A stretch of DNA of 64,000 nucleotides. Origin: Loktanella sp. 3ANDIMAR09 (lineage in GTDB: Bacteria; Pseudomonadota; Alphaproteobacteria; Rhodobacterales; Rhodobacteraceae). The position numbers and the translations under genes are program-made. The number at the start of each line of letters is the position of its first letter. Position 1 is the stretch's first letter. Under the pieces are notes generated by a model. That model was not told the origin of the DNA. It ran no database searches and was given only the letters and a program-made list of their open reading frames with translations. The stretch spans positions 84,700 to 148,699 of the forward strand of contig NZ_LJAK01000008.1 in assembly GCF_001420005.1 (NCBI RefSeq), read 5' to 3'. Positions 21,445 to 30,687 of the stretch are shown here, in pieces.

Positions 21445-21998
21445 GGTGCCTCCAGCAAGGTGATCCAGGTGCTGCCGTATTGGCGTTGGTCCAGCCGTTT
21501 GAAACCCATCGGCGCGATCTGGGGGCTGGCCTCTTCCCAGACGATCAATGCGCCGGGGGCGATCCAGCCGCCCGCCCGTGCCGCAAGCAAGGCCTGCGCA
21601 CCAAGCCGCTGCCCGTAGGGTGGATCGATAAAGATCAAATCGCAGGCCGTGATGGCGGCCGGAATTGCGGTCGCATCGACCCTGAGCACCGTGGTGTCGG
21701 CCGCGCGCCGGAGCTTGGTGATATTGGCCTGCAACAGGCTGCCCGCTGCGGCACCATTATCGACAAAGGTTGCATGCCGCGCGCCACGTGACAGCGCCTC
21801 CAGTCCCAGTGCGCCGGTGCCGGCAAACAGGTCCAGCACGCGTGCGTCCCGCAGCGGGCTGCCGAAACGTCCTCCGTCCAGCATGTTGAACAGGCTTTCG
21901 CGGACGCGGTCAGACGTGGGGCGCAGGTGCGCCGCCGGATCGCCTGCCCCGACATCGGCCAGCTGGACGCCGCGATGCGTGCCCGCCACGATCCTCAT
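21441..21998 (-). CDS. rsmD: 16S rRNA (guanine(966)-N2)-methyltransferase RsmD
   Basis: The 185-residue enzyme methylates G966 of 16S rRNA in the small subunit using S-adenosylmethionine. Visible are the N-terminal MRIVAGTHRG, RPTSDRVRESLFNML, the SAM-binding loop LFAGTGALGLEALSRGA and the catalytic IDPPYG. The ATG at 21998 gives the canonical N-terminus and overlaps the stop of the upstream oxidoreductase; a longer open frame upstream is spurious. It is the middle gene of a coupled three-gene leftward unit. Confidence 0.95.
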   Translation of the reverse strand: MRIVAGTHRGVQLADVGAGDPAAHLRPTSDRVRESLFNMLDGGRFGSPLRDARVLDLFAGTGALGLEALSRGARHATFVDNGAAAGSLLQANITKLRRAADTTVLRVDATAIPAAITACDLIFIDPPYGQRLGAQALLAARAGGWIAPGALIVWEEASPQIAPMGFKRLDQRQYGSTWITLLEAP

Positions 21999-23203
21999 GC
22001 ACGCAACAATGCCTTGAGGTCGGTCTCTGCTGCGGTGACCACGGCGGGGGCGGGGCTTTTGCCCGCCTCGATCAGACGTTTGCCCACCATATAGGCGCGG
22101 GTATCCGACAGGCTGTCGATCGCCAGCAGGGTGTCGCCACGGTAATACCAATGCGATCGCGCACCATCCACGTCGCGCACATGCAGATCGGTATAGCCGG
22201 TATTCAGCCCCGCAATCTGAAGTTTCACATCGTATTGATCCGACCAGAACCACGGTTTCGGCGTATAGGTCACGGGGCGGCCCAGCAGGTTGTGGGCCAC
22301 GATTTCAGCCTGATCAATGGCGTTTCCGACGCTTTCGATGCGCACGCGCCCGTCGCGATAGGGGGCAGAGGCGCAATCGCCTGCCGCCCAGATATGGGGA
22401 TCAGAGGTGCGCCCGTGGACGTCGGTGGCAATCCCGTTGTCGATCACGAGGCCCGCGCCTTCGGCCAGTATGGTTGCGGGTGCGATGCCAACGCCTGCGA
22501 TGGCGAAATCAATGTCCAACGTCGTGCCGTCGGACAGGGTTGCCCCGGTGACGACATCATCGCCCGTCAACGCTGACAGCCCGACGCCTTCGCGGATATC
22601 GACGCCGTGTGCGCGATGAAGCTCGCGAAAGAAATCAGAGGTTTCGGGTGCTGCGACCCGTTGCAGGATACGATCCGCCGCCTCGACCAGCGTGACGCTG
22701 ACACCGCGCTTGGCCGCGACCGCTGCCGCCTCGAGCCCGATATAGCCGCCACCGACGATCAGCGCGCGCGCACCTGCGACAAAGGCGGGTTCCATCGCGT
22801 CCGCGTCATCCAGATCGCGCACGGCAAAGACATTTCCAAGCGTCCCCCCGATGGCGGCGGGCAGGGTGCGGGGATGGGCACCGGTGGTCAGCACCAGATC
22901 GTCGTAGGCCAGCACCTCGCCGCCATCCAGCGTGACGGTTTTTGCTGCCTTGTCGATGCTGTCGGCGCGGCTGTTCAACCGCACGTCGATGCCGTGTTCG
23001 TCATACCAGGCGGCAGGCCTGAAATAGAGCCGGTCCTCGGCCATCTCGCCCAGCAGATAGGCCTTGGACAATGGGGGGCGCTGATAGGGCAGGCGTGGTT
23101 CGGCACAGACAAGGGTGATCCGGTCATCCGACTTTTCGGCGACAAGCTTTGCAATCAACGCCGATGCGGCCTGACCCCCGCCGATGATGACAATTCTACG
23201 CAT
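21995..23203 (-). CDS. FAD-dependent ferredoxin/rubredoxin reductase-type oxidoreductase
   Basis: The protein has 402 residues with two dinucleotide-binding Rossmann folds: IIGGGQAAS at the N-terminus for FAD and IVGGGYIGLEAAA near residue 150 for NAD(P)H. PYQRPPLSKAYL, LTTGAHPRTLP and WAAGDCASAP are typical of the putidaredoxin/rubredoxin reductase group, and the C-terminal dimerisation domain (PWFWSDQYDVKLQIAGL) is complete. It should pass electrons from NAD(P)H to a small iron-sulfur protein feeding an oxygenase or P450. No partner is encoded nearby. It is the first gene of the unit with rsmD and the HAD gene. Confidence 0.92.
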   Translation of the reverse strand: MRRIVIIGGGQAASALIAKLVAEKSDDRITLVCAEPRLPYQRPPLSKAYLLGEMAEDRLYFRPAAWYDEHGIDVRLNSRADSIDKAAKTVTLDGGEVLAYDDLVLTTGAHPRTLPAAIGGTLGNVFAVRDLDDADAMEPAFVAGARALIVGGGYIGLEAAAVAAKRGVSVTLVEAADRILQRVAAPETSDFFRELHRAHGVDIREGVGLSALTGDDVVTGATLSDGTTLDIDFAIAGVGIAPATILAEGAGLVIDNGIATDVHGRTSDPHIWAAGDCASAPYRDGRVRIESVGNAIDQAEIVAHNLLGRPVTYTPKPWFWSDQYDVKLQIAGLNTGYTDLHVRDVDGARSHWYYRGDTLLAIDSLSDTRAYMVGKRLIEAGKSPAPAVVTAAETDLKALLRA

Positions 23204-23277
23204 GCGTCCCGTCCTCTGGTTCTGCTGCGTCGCACCTTATATGTCTGAGGTACAGACGCAATTCGCAAGGAGCGACC

Positions 23278-23769
23278 ATGACCATCACCACTGGCGACAG
23301 CCTGCCAAACGCATCCGTTCTGACCATGGGGCCGGACGGACCGACTGGCGTGGACATTCACGACAAGATCAAAGGCCGCAAGGTTGTCATCTTTGGTTTG
23401 CCGGGGGCCTATACAGGCACCTGCACCACGGCGCATGTGCCCAGTTTCATCCGCACCGCCCCGCAACTGCGTGAAAAGGGCGTCGATGAAATCATCTGCC
23501 TGTCCGTCAATGATCCGTTCGTCATGCAGGCCTGGGGCGAAGCGACGGGTGCCATCGATGCGGGCATCACGATGCTGGGCGATGCCGAGGCGTCATTCAC
23601 CAAGGCCATCGGCATGAATTTCACTGCCCCGCCGGTCGGCTTCATTGACCGGTCCAAGCGTTATGCGATGCTGGTTGATGACGGTATCGTCACGATCCTG
23701 AACGAGGAACCCGGCCCCGGTCAGTGCGATATTTCCGGCGGCGAAAACCTGTTGGACCAGATGGGTTGA
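23278..23769 (+). CDS. peroxiredoxin, Prx5/AhpE-like (redoxin)
   Basis: The 163-residue protein reduces peroxides using a peroxidatic Cys49 in PGAYTGTCTTAHVPSF, the Prx5 signature (Pro and Thr present; the Arg is downstream). A second Cys about residue 150 (GPGQCDISG) may be the resolving residue, as in atypical 2-Cys Prx5. The reductant is probably glutaredoxin/glutathione or thioredoxin. The gene is divergent from the FAD reductase across 74 bases and ends at a strong stem-loop. Confidence 0.93.
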   Translation: MTITTGDSLPNASVLTMGPDGPTGVDIHDKIKGRKVVIFGLPGAYTGTCTTAHVPSFIRTAPQLREKGVDEIICLSVNDPFVMQAWGEATGAIDAGITMLGDAEASFTKAIGMNFTAPPVGFIDRSKRYAMLVDDGIVTILNEEPGPGQCDISGGENLLDQMG

Positions 23770-23779
23770 ACGCCGTGGT

Positions 23780-23809
23780 TCCTGCGCCGGGGAAAGTCCC
23801 GGCGCAGGA
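23780..23809. terminator. strong stem-loop between convergent peroxiredoxin and mscS genes
   Basis: A 12-13 bp nearly perfect stem (TCCTGCGCCGGG/CCCGGCGCAGGA) with a short GAAAGT loop lies between the stops of two convergent genes. No long T run follows on either strand, but position and stability argue for bidirectional termination. Confidence 0.65.
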
Positions 23810-23814
23810 CCATA

Positions 23815-24663
23815 TCATTCCGCGTTTTGCATCACGAGGGTGCGGGTCGGGAATGGAATTTCGACGCCCGCCTTGTCCAGCGCCTCTTTGACCGCGCGGG
23901 TCATGTCGGCCTGATATTGGAAATATTCAGTGCGTTCGCACCAGACGCGCACCAGGAAATCGACGGAACTGGCATTCATGTTGGTGACCTGGATGAACGG
24001 TTCGGGATCGGACAGGGACCGGGGGTCCGCCATGATCGTGTCGATGATCGCCTTTTCGGCGACAGCCAGATCCGCACCATAGGCGACACCGATCGTCCAT
24101 TCGGCACGTCGCTGCGGATAGACCGAATAGTTCGTGATGATGTTGCCCCAAACCTCGGAGTTGGGAACGATGATCTGCACGTTCCCGATGCTGGCCAGTT
24201 CGATGAAATTGAGGTTGATGGATTTCACCGTGCCCATCTGCCCGCCGATATCGACGAAATCGCCCAGTTTGATCGGCCGGAAGAACACGATCATGACGCC
24301 AGCTGCGACATTCGACAGCGTGCCTTGCAGGGCCAGACCGATGGCCAGACCGGCGGCACCGATGACAGCCACGACGCTGGTTGTCTGAACGCCGAACGTG
24401 TTGAGGACGAACAACAGCGCAAAGCCGATGATGACATAGCGCACGATGTTGCTGAGAAAGGTGAACAGCGTCTCGTCCAGATGCGCGTTGCGCTGCCCCA
24501 TGTTGGAAATCCGACGGCTGAGCCATCCTGCGATCACAAAGCCGATGATCAGGATCACGATGGCCGACAGCACGTTTCCAAGGATCGACACGAGGAATTC
24601 AAGCGTCAGCAGATCGGCGATCGATCTGCCGTTCAGAATGGGGGTCGTCAAAAGATCGTTCAT
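23815..24663 (-). CDS. small-conductance mechanosensitive channel (MscS family)
   Basis: The 282-residue protein has three N-terminal membrane segments; the pore-lining TM3 with repeated Gly/Ala (VIGAAGLAIGLALQGTLSNVAAGVMI) is clear. The cytosolic beta domain with GDFVDIGGQMGTVKSINLN and IIVPNSEVWGNIITNYS matches MscS. It opens on membrane tension to release solutes after hypo-osmotic shock. It begins the last part of a leftward chain of overlapping genes: phhB overlaps its start by 4 bases. Confidence 0.95.
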   Translation of the reverse strand: MNDLLTTPILNGRSIADLLTLEFLVSILGNVLSAIVILIIGFVIAGWLSRRISNMGQRNAHLDETLFTFLSNIVRYVIIGFALLFVLNTFGVQTTSVVAVIGAAGLAIGLALQGTLSNVAAGVMIVFFRPIKLGDFVDIGGQMGTVKSINLNFIELASIGNVQIIVPNSEVWGNIITNYSVYPQRRAEWTIGVAYGADLAVAEKAIIDTIMADPRSLSDPEPFIQVTNMNASSVDFLVRVWCERTEYFQYQADMTRAVKEALDKAGVEIPFPTRTLVMQNAE

Positions 24664-24962
24664 GCAGTCCTCGCCAGATCGTCCATGATTTTCGCCAATT
24701 TTGCGTCGAGCGGCGACAAACCATCTGCATCATGCGTCGTCAACGTCACCTGGACAGTTTTATAGACATTGGACCATTCGGGGTGGTGATTGAGTTTTTC
24801 GGCGTGGATCGCGGCCTGCGTCATCCAGCCAAAGGCCTGAACAAAGTTTTTGAACACGAATTCCTTGTGAATGGCGTCACGGTCGTCCTGAACGGTCCAG
24901 CCATTTGCCAGCAGTGGGGCGAGGGCCTCATCACGGTCGGTGCCTGTCAGTTTGTCGGTCAT
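24660..24962 (-). CDS. phhB: 4a-hydroxytetrahydrobiopterin dehydratase
   Basis: The 100-residue pterin-4a-carbinolamine dehydratase recycles the hydroxylated pterin made by aromatic amino acid hydroxylases. The active-site motif HHPEWSNVY and the flanking QAFGWMTQAAIHAEKLN are canonical. No phenylalanine hydroxylase gene is next to it; in alphaproteobacteria the protein is often encoded alone. It overlaps the GNAT-like gene before it and mscS after it by 4 bases each. Confidence 0.93.
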   Translation of the reverse strand: MTDKLTGTDRDEALAPLLANGWTVQDDRDAIHKEFVFKNFVQAFGWMTQAAIHAEKLNHHPEWSNVYKTVQVTLTTHDADGLSPLDAKLAKIMDDLARTA

Positions 24963-26137
24963 TGTTGTTCCTCTCTGTTTTCGCGCCGGAAGGGGCCGTA
25001 GCTGGTCAGCACCTCGATTTCTTCGTCGACGGCGCGTTTCTCGGCTTGGACATAGCGGGCAATGGCGTCGCGGAAACCCGGGTCACCGATCCAGTGCAGT
25101 GAATGGGTGGGGACCGGCAGATAGCCCCGGGCAAGCTTGTGTTCGCCCTGCGCACCCGCCTCGACCCGTTTCATGCCCTGCGCGATCGCGAAATCGATGG
25201 CCTGATAATAGCACAGTTCGAAATGCAGCGCCGGGTGGTATTCGGTGCTGCCCCAGTAGCGGCCGAACAGCGTATCGCGCCCGATGAAATTCAGCGCGCC
25301 CGCAACAGGGCGGTCCCCGTCCAGCGCCAGCACCAGCAGCATGTCGTCGCGCAGGCTGTTCTGCGCGTGGTCAAAGAATGCCCGTGTCAGATAGGGCGTG
25401 CCCCATTTGCGGTTCCCGGTGTCCTGATAGAATCGCCAAAAGGAGTCCCAGTGGTGCGGCTGGATTGCGTCACCGGTCAGTTGCACGATCCGGCCGCCAA
25501 AGCCCTGAGCGGTGGCGCGTTCCTTGCGGATGTTCTTGCGTTTGCGGCTGGACAGGTCGTTCAGAAAGGCATCGAAATCGGCATAGTCATTGTTCACCCA
25601 ATGAAATTGTTGGCCGATCCGGTGCAACAGGCCCATTTCAGCACCTGCCAGTGCCTCGGCTTCGGTGCAGAATGTGGCGTGGACCGACGACAGGTCGTTG
25701 TCGGCCGCGATCTGCACGGCCCCCTGAACAAGTGCGGCCATGCCCACGACCTCATGGCCTGACCGGGTCAGGAAACGCCGCCCGGTGGCTGGTGTGAACG
25801 GCACGGCAATCTGCAGCTTGGGGTAATAGGCACCACCTGCGTTTTCATAGGCATGGGCCCAGTTGTGATCAAAGATATATTCGCCCTGTGAATGCCCCTT
25901 GGCATAGAGAGGGCAGACCGCGATCACCTGACCCTCTGACCTGGCAACCAGATAGCGCGGTTGCCAGCCGGACCGGCCGCCGACCGAACCTGAATCCTCC
26001 AGCGCGCGCAGGAAACGATAGGTTGTAAACGGGTCAACGGGGCGGTCGCCCTCGGGGGCGGCGCAGGCATCCCAATCGGCGGCGTCGATGCCGTCCAGCG
26101 ATGGCAAGGCGGTCAGTTCAATGGCGGGTTCTGTCAT
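24959..26137 (-). CDS. GNAT/FemAB-like acyltransferase (COG3146, peptidogalycan biosynthesis type)
   Basis: The product is about 392 residues from the ATG at 26137; an ATG 27 bases upstream is also open. It matches the COG3146/DUF482 family: YFEP-like AYYPKLQIAVPFTPATGRRFL, the KRKNIRKER basic motif, YQDTGNRKWGTPYLTRAFF, and the C-terminal EAGAQGEHKLARGYLP. These proteins have a FemAB-like double GNAT fold; the substrate is not established. It sits in a chain of overlapping genes between GDPD and phhB. Confidence 0.87.
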   Translation of the reverse strand: MTEPAIELTALPSLDGIDAADWDACAAPEGDRPVDPFTTYRFLRALEDSGSVGGRSGWQPRYLVARSEGQVIAVCPLYAKGHSQGEYIFDHNWAHAYENAGGAYYPKLQIAVPFTPATGRRFLTRSGHEVVGMAALVQGAVQIAADNDLSSVHATFCTEAEALAGAEMGLLHRIGQQFHWVNNDYADFDAFLNDLSSRKRKNIRKERATAQGFGGRIVQLTGDAIQPHHWDSFWRFYQDTGNRKWGTPYLTRAFFDHAQNSLRDDMLLVLALDGDRPVAGALNFIGRDTLFGRYWGSTEYHPALHFELCYYQAIDFAIAQGMKRVEAGAQGEHKLARGYLPVPTHSLHWIGDPGFRDAIARYVQAEKRAVDEEIEVLTSYGPFRRENREEQQ

Positions 26138-26168
26138 GGGGTGCAACGTGGGCGGCGTGCCCACGGCG

Positions 26169-26921
26169 TCAAGCCGGATAGCCCTCGAATGTGATGTTGT
26201 CCGCGATTTTGCGGGCTTCTGCCTCTTGTTCGGGCGATCTGATCGTCCAGGTCAGCACCTGCGCCCCGCGGGATTTGAGGTCTGTCACCTGTGGGTGATC
26301 CAATTCCGCCCGGTCATGGCTGATGAAACTGGCCCCCACATGATCGTAGTCGGGAATACCCGACAGCCGTTCCAGCGTCGGCTGCGGGATCGTGGGCCAG
26401 CCTGCGATGTCAAAGCCGCCGGTCGTCAAACCACGCGGCACATCGGGTATGAGACGGGCCATTTCCGCAACATGATGCGGGTTGAACGACATCACAGCCA
26501 CGTCGCCGGTGTAATGTTCCAGCAGCGCAGCGACGGCCCGGCCGATGGGGCCGGTATTGGGGCCAAGGCCGCCGTCCTGATCCTTGATTTCAAGCAGCAG
26601 CGGCACACGGCCGGCCACGACATCCAGCACCTGTTTCAGGGTCGGGATCGTCCCGCCGTCGCCCATCAGTGGAATTTGGGCCAGTTGGGCGCTGCTGCGC
26701 TGCGCGATCGGCCCCATTTCGATCGTCATGCGCCGCAGGTCGTAGTCGTGAAACACGACAGGCACCCCGTCAGAGGCGCATTGCAGATCGACCTCTATCC
26801 CGTAGCCGCCCGCCACGGCCGCAGCGACAGATGACAAGGCGTTTTCAGCGCGGCCTTTGCCTGCGTCATGATAGGCGCGGTGCGCGATGGGCCGCGCGAG
26901 AAAGGATGATGGCAGCATCAC
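26169..26921 (-). CDS. glycerophosphodiester phosphodiesterase
   Basis: The 250-residue GDPD TIM-barrel enzyme hydrolyses glycerophosphodiesters to glycerol-3-phosphate and an alcohol. Signature residues are the N-terminal HRA (first catalytic His), ENALSS, GIEVDLQCASDGVPVVFHDYDL (metal-binding Glu/Asp and second His) and LLEIKDQ. No signal peptide, so it is cytosolic and UgpQ-like. It overlaps the RidA stop by 4 bases and precedes the GNAT-like gene. Confidence 0.93.
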   Translation of the reverse strand: MMLPSSFLARPIAHRAYHDAGKGRAENALSSVAAAVAGGYGIEVDLQCASDGVPVVFHDYDLRRMTIEMGPIAQRSSAQLAQIPLMGDGGTIPTLKQVLDVVAGRVPLLLEIKDQDGGLGPNTGPIGRAVAALLEHYTGDVAVMSFNPHHVAEMARLIPDVPRGLTTGGFDIAGWPTIPQPTLERLSGIPDYDHVGASFISHDRAELDHPQVTDLKSRGAQVLTWTIRSPEQEAEARKIADNITFEGYPA

Positions 26922-27379
26922 GCGATTTCAAAGATCGCTTCGATCTCGACCATGACACCCAGGGGCAGTGACGCGGCAGAGACAGCTGACCGCGCGTGCC
27001 GGCCCTTGTCACCCAAGGCTGCGACCAGAAAATCAGAGGCACCGTTGATGACCTTGGGTTGGTCGGTAAATCCGCTGGTCGAATTCACGAACCCGGTCAG
27101 CTTGATCACGCGAACCAGCCGGTCGATGTCGCCGCCGCAGGCCGCCTTGAGCTGCGCCAAGAGGCTGATCGCACAGGCACGCGCCGCGGCGACGCCGTCC
27201 TCGATGGATGCGGTTTCGCCCAGTTTGCCCAACATGTTGCCCTGCGGCCCCTGCGAGATCTGACCGGACACATAGACCATGTTGCCGGTGACGACATAGG
27301 GCACATAATTTGCAGCCGGGGCCGGTGCGTCCGGAAGGGTGACGTCCATCTGGGCCAGTTTTTCTTCGATTTTGCTCAT
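26918..27379 (-). CDS. RidA family protein (YjgF/YER057c/UK114)
   Basis: The 153-residue protein belongs to the RidA family, of which the archetype deaminates reactive enamine/imine intermediates of threonine dehydratase. YVPYVVTGNMVYVSGQIS and HARSAVSAASLPLGVMVEIEAIF are family landmarks; the Arg that binds the carboxylate (HARSA) is kept. The length and N-terminal extension place it in the YjgH/Rid6-7-like long subgroup, so its substrate may differ. It is the first gene of the leftward chain to mscS. Confidence 0.9.
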   Translation of the reverse strand: MSKIEEKLAQMDVTLPDAPAPAANYVPYVVTGNMVYVSGQISQGPQGNMLGKLGETASIEDGVAAARACAISLLAQLKAACGGDIDRLVRVIKLTGFVNSTSGFTDQPKVINGASDFLVAALGDKGRHARSAVSAASLPLGVMVEIEAIFEIA

Positions 27380-27437
27380 GTGCGCACGCTCCTGTCGGGT
27401 TTGGGCCGACGCTACGCGGGCAGGGCGTAAAGGGCAA

Positions 27438-28739
27438 TCACGACTCGCGGAAAGCTCGGGCGAAATAATCTGTCAGCGGTTTGATCAGGTAGGACAGCGC
27501 TGACCGTCCGGCGGTCTTGACGAATACCTCGACCGGCATGCCGGGAAGCAGCATCAGGTCAGGTGGCAGGCGGTCGATTTCACCGGGGTTCAATGCAACT
27601 TCTGCACGGAAAAACGGCATGCCTGATTGTGCATCCTCAAAGGCATCTGCGCTGATCTGGGTCACGCGTGCGGACAGCTCGGGCGTGCGGCGCTGGTCAA
27701 AGGCGGGAAACCGCACGACTGCCTGTTGGCCCAAGAACAGCTGTTCGACGTCCCCGACCTGTACCCGGATGGTGATGACACGCGGTCGGTCCTGCGGCAC
27801 CAGGTACATCAGGGGGTCTGCGGGCTGGATCACCGACCGGGGTGCATGGACCCGAAGCCCGTGGACGACGCCGGACACCGGCGCGCGGATCGCCAGCCTG
27901 TCAACACGCTGTTGCAGCAGCCTGCGACGTTCGGCCAGATCCAGCATGTCGGCGCGCAGATCGCGCAGGTGCGTGATCGCCTCTTCTCGGCGTGTCATCG
28001 TCAGGCCGGAAATCTGGATGTCTATTTCCGTCATCCGTTCGGCGGCCCGTGCGGTTTCGGCGATCACCTGCCCCAGGCGTCCTGACAGTTCCGCCTGTTC
28101 GCGTTGCAGCCCCATGACCAGGTTGGCCGGCGCCAATCCGCGATCCAGCAGCGATTGCTGGTCGGCGAGGGCGCTGGCAATCAGGTCGCGCTGCGTGGTC
28201 AGCGCGGCCCGTTGCGCGTCCAGACCCACGACCTGCGCTGCAATCTGCTGACGTTGCCGGTCCAGTTGCGCGGTCCGGGCGCTGATCGTGTCGATCCTTG
28301 CCGTAAAAAGCCTGCGCTGGCCTTCCATGACGTCTTGCGCTGCGCCGCCCGCCGATAGCAGGTCATGGGCAAACCGGACGGCGCTGCCGCCGTCGCGTTC
28401 CGCCACAAGACGCGCTTGCTGCGCGCGCATGCCCAATATCTGCGCATCCAGTGCCGCCAGCGCACCGGCCAGCCCGTCGCGGTCCAGCGCGATCAACAGA
28501 TCGCCCGCCTGAACCGCCTCGCCTTCGCGGACAAGGATACGCTCAACGATGCCGCCGTCGGGATGCTGGACGACCTGCCGACTGCGGTCGACCTCGACCT
28601 GTCCAGGGCTGATGACGGCACCGCTGATATGCGCCAGCACGCCCCATCCGCCCAGGCCGCACAGCAGCAGCAACAAGGTCAAGCCACCCGTGATCACCGG
28701 ACCACGCGCGGACCAGCGATCCATGATGCACCGGGTCAT
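27438..28739 (-). CDS. type I secretion periplasmic adaptor (HlyD/PrtE family)
   Basis: The 433-residue membrane fusion protein has one N-terminal membrane segment (about residues 16-36), lipoyl-like halves (GGIVERILVREGEAVQAGD and IRAPVSGVVHGLRVH), a long coiled-coil hairpin (about 90-290) and a C-terminal beta-barrel. It would bridge the inner-membrane ABC exporter to a TolC-like outer membrane channel. The ATG at 28739 overlaps the ABC gene stop by 4 bases; an ATG 15 bases further in is possible. No TolC and no RTX substrate are encoded nearby. Confidence 0.92.
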   Translation of the reverse strand: MTRCIMDRWSARGPVITGGLTLLLLLCGLGGWGVLAHISGAVISPGQVEVDRSRQVVQHPDGGIVERILVREGEAVQAGDLLIALDRDGLAGALAALDAQILGMRAQQARLVAERDGGSAVRFAHDLLSAGGAAQDVMEGQRRLFTARIDTISARTAQLDRQRQQIAAQVVGLDAQRAALTTQRDLIASALADQQSLLDRGLAPANLVMGLQREQAELSGRLGQVIAETARAAERMTEIDIQISGLTMTRREEAITHLRDLRADMLDLAERRRLLQQRVDRLAIRAPVSGVVHGLRVHAPRSVIQPADPLMYLVPQDRPRVITIRVQVGDVEQLFLGQQAVVRFPAFDQRRTPELSARVTQISADAFEDAQSGMPFFRAEVALNPGEIDRLPPDLMLLPGMPVEVFVKTAGRSALSYLIKPLTDYFARAFRES

Positions 28740-30481
28740 GGCATTCCGGCGGCCCTGGCCGGCAGGGGTTGGATGTCGTGCGCATTGTGCAGCACCTTGC
28801 GCATCACCGAATCCTTGGGGCCGAACGCCCGGCACGTCCCCCCTTCGAGCACGATCAACAGGTCGCATTCCCGGATTGCCGCCGGTCGGTGCGCCATGAT
28901 GAAAACAGCCTTGCCCGCGGCCTTGGCTGTGCGGATGGCCATGTTCAATGCGGCAGAACCATCGTCGTCGAGGTTGCTGTTGGGTTCGTCCAGTACCAGC
29001 AGGACCGGGTCGCCATAGAGCGCGCGCGCCAGTCCGATCCGCTGGATTTGCCCCCCCGACAAGGGGCAGGCATCGGTCGCCACACGGGTGTCGTAGCCAG
29101 CTGGCAGGCGCAGGATCATGTCGTGGGCCCCCGCCTGCCTCGCGGCGGTGACGACCGCGGCATCGTCCGGCTGCATCGACATGCGGGCGATGTTGTCCCT
29201 GATCGTGCCGTCGCACAGTTGCACCTGCTGGGGCAGATAGCCGATGTGCCGGCCCAATGCGTCGGGATCATATTGATCCAGCGCTGCGTCACCGAGCCGG
29301 ACCGTTCCACCGACAGGTCGCCAAATGCCGGTCAATGCACGCGCCAACGCCGATTTGCCGGCACCTGACGCGCCGATGACACCGACGGCCTGGCCGGGTG
29401 CGACCGCGAAACTGACGGCACGCAACACCGGGTGATGCGCACCCGGCGGCACGACGGTCATCTGATCGACCAGCATATCTGCGCTGGGAGGTGGCAGGCA
29501 CATGCGTCTGTGCGGCACTGGATTGACGCCCAGCAGGACTGACAGGTTTTGCCACGCCGCGCGGCCCTGTTGGAATACGGTCCACTGCGCTACGATCTGT
29601 TCCACTGGCAAGAGCGCGCGCGCCATCAGAAGCGACCCCGCGATCATCCCGCCGGGGGTCAGTTCACCGCGCAGCACGAGGTATGCCCCCAGTCCCAGCA
29701 TCGCCGATTGCAGAAACAGGCGAAGCGTCTTGATCACGCCGTTGCTGGTGCTGCTGGCCTGTGTCGCGACAAGGGCTGCATCCAGCGCCCGGTCGCGCGC
29801 GACCTGCCACCGGGCGAAACAGTCGCGGCGCATGCCCATCGCCCGGATCACCTCATTGGCGCTGCGGATGTATGCGCCTTGGGTTTCAGCCTCTTGCTGC
29901 GAGGTCTGTGCCGTCGAAAGCGGCCTGCGCGTCACGTATCGGTTGATCACCGCCACGCCGATCAACAGGGCGCAGCCTGCCAGGGCGAGACTGCCCAGCA
30001 GCGGGTGAAAGACAAATATTCCCAGGAAAAAAACGGGTATCCATGGCAGATCAAACGCCGACAGCAAGGCAGGCGAGGCCATCAACCTTTGCACTGCTTC
30101 AAGGTCGCGCAGTCCGGTCTGTGCCTGCAACGATGCGGCTTGTGACGCATGCGCCTGCAAAACGGCGTCAAAGACCCGATCATCCAGCCGGGCCTGAAAA
30201 CGCGCGGCCAGACGCATCATGATCCGTCCGCGCATGACGTCGAGCAGCCCCATCGCCACATAGAGGAATGCCACGAGGATTGTGAGTGCGACCAGGGTTT
30301 CCACACTGCGCGATCCCAGCACGCGGTCATAGACGTTCAGCATGTAGATCGGACCGGCCAGCATCAGCATGTTCACGATCAGGCCGAACAGCCCGACGAC
30401 CCAGCACAGAGGCAGGCCCTCGCGGTAGACGGCGCGCAGTTCGGTGCGCCCGTCACGGCGCAAGTGTTCAAAAGCCTGCAT
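28736..30481 (-). CDS. type I secretion ABC transporter, permease/ATPase (PrtD family)
   Basis: The 581-residue exporter has a six-helix membrane domain (about 20-305) and an ATPase domain with Walker A GASGAGKS, the Q-loop PQQVQL, the signature LSGGQIQRIGLARAL and Walker B LLVLDEP. No C39 peptidase or CLD domain precedes the membrane part, as in PrtD/AprD rather than HlyB. It works with the adjacent HlyD-type adaptor. The usual last member of the set, an outer membrane channel, is missing from this locus. Substrates of such systems often carry RTX nonapeptide repeats. Confidence 0.94.
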   Translation of the reverse strand: MQAFEHLRRDGRTELRAVYREGLPLCWVVGLFGLIVNMLMLAGPIYMLNVYDRVLGSRSVETLVALTILVAFLYVAMGLLDVMRGRIMMRLAARFQARLDDRVFDAVLQAHASQAASLQAQTGLRDLEAVQRLMASPALLSAFDLPWIPVFFLGIFVFHPLLGSLALAGCALLIGVAVINRYVTRRPLSTAQTSQQEAETQGAYIRSANEVIRAMGMRRDCFARWQVARDRALDAALVATQASSTSNGVIKTLRLFLQSAMLGLGAYLVLRGELTPGGMIAGSLLMARALLPVEQIVAQWTVFQQGRAAWQNLSVLLGVNPVPHRRMCLPPPSADMLVDQMTVVPPGAHHPVLRAVSFAVAPGQAVGVIGASGAGKSALARALTGIWRPVGGTVRLGDAALDQYDPDALGRHIGYLPQQVQLCDGTIRDNIARMSMQPDDAAVVTAARQAGAHDMILRLPAGYDTRVATDACPLSGGQIQRIGLARALYGDPVLLVLDEPNSNLDDDGSAALNMAIRTAKAAGKAVFIMAHRPAAIRECDLLIVLEGGTCRAFGPKDSVMRKVLHNAHDIQPLPARAAGMP

Positions 30482-30687
30482 GTCAGCGTTCCTGCGACAG
30501 GTCCTGTTTCGACCTGTCCGGGTTCAGTTCCTGTGGGGTCAACGCGGCCGCGATACTGACGTGACACTGGCCCCGATGTCCGACACCAGCTTGCGCCATG
30601 TCGGGTCAATGGGCGGTTAACGCGCAAGAGATGACAGATCGTGCCGGGCTGCGTATTGTGGCGGCGCACGACAAAGGAGTAGCCGTG

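Noticed and set aside
21999..22253. Upstream extension of the rsmD reading frame
   Set aside because: Overlaps the oxidoreductase gene in another frame; canonical RsmD starts at 21998 with an ATGA overlap.
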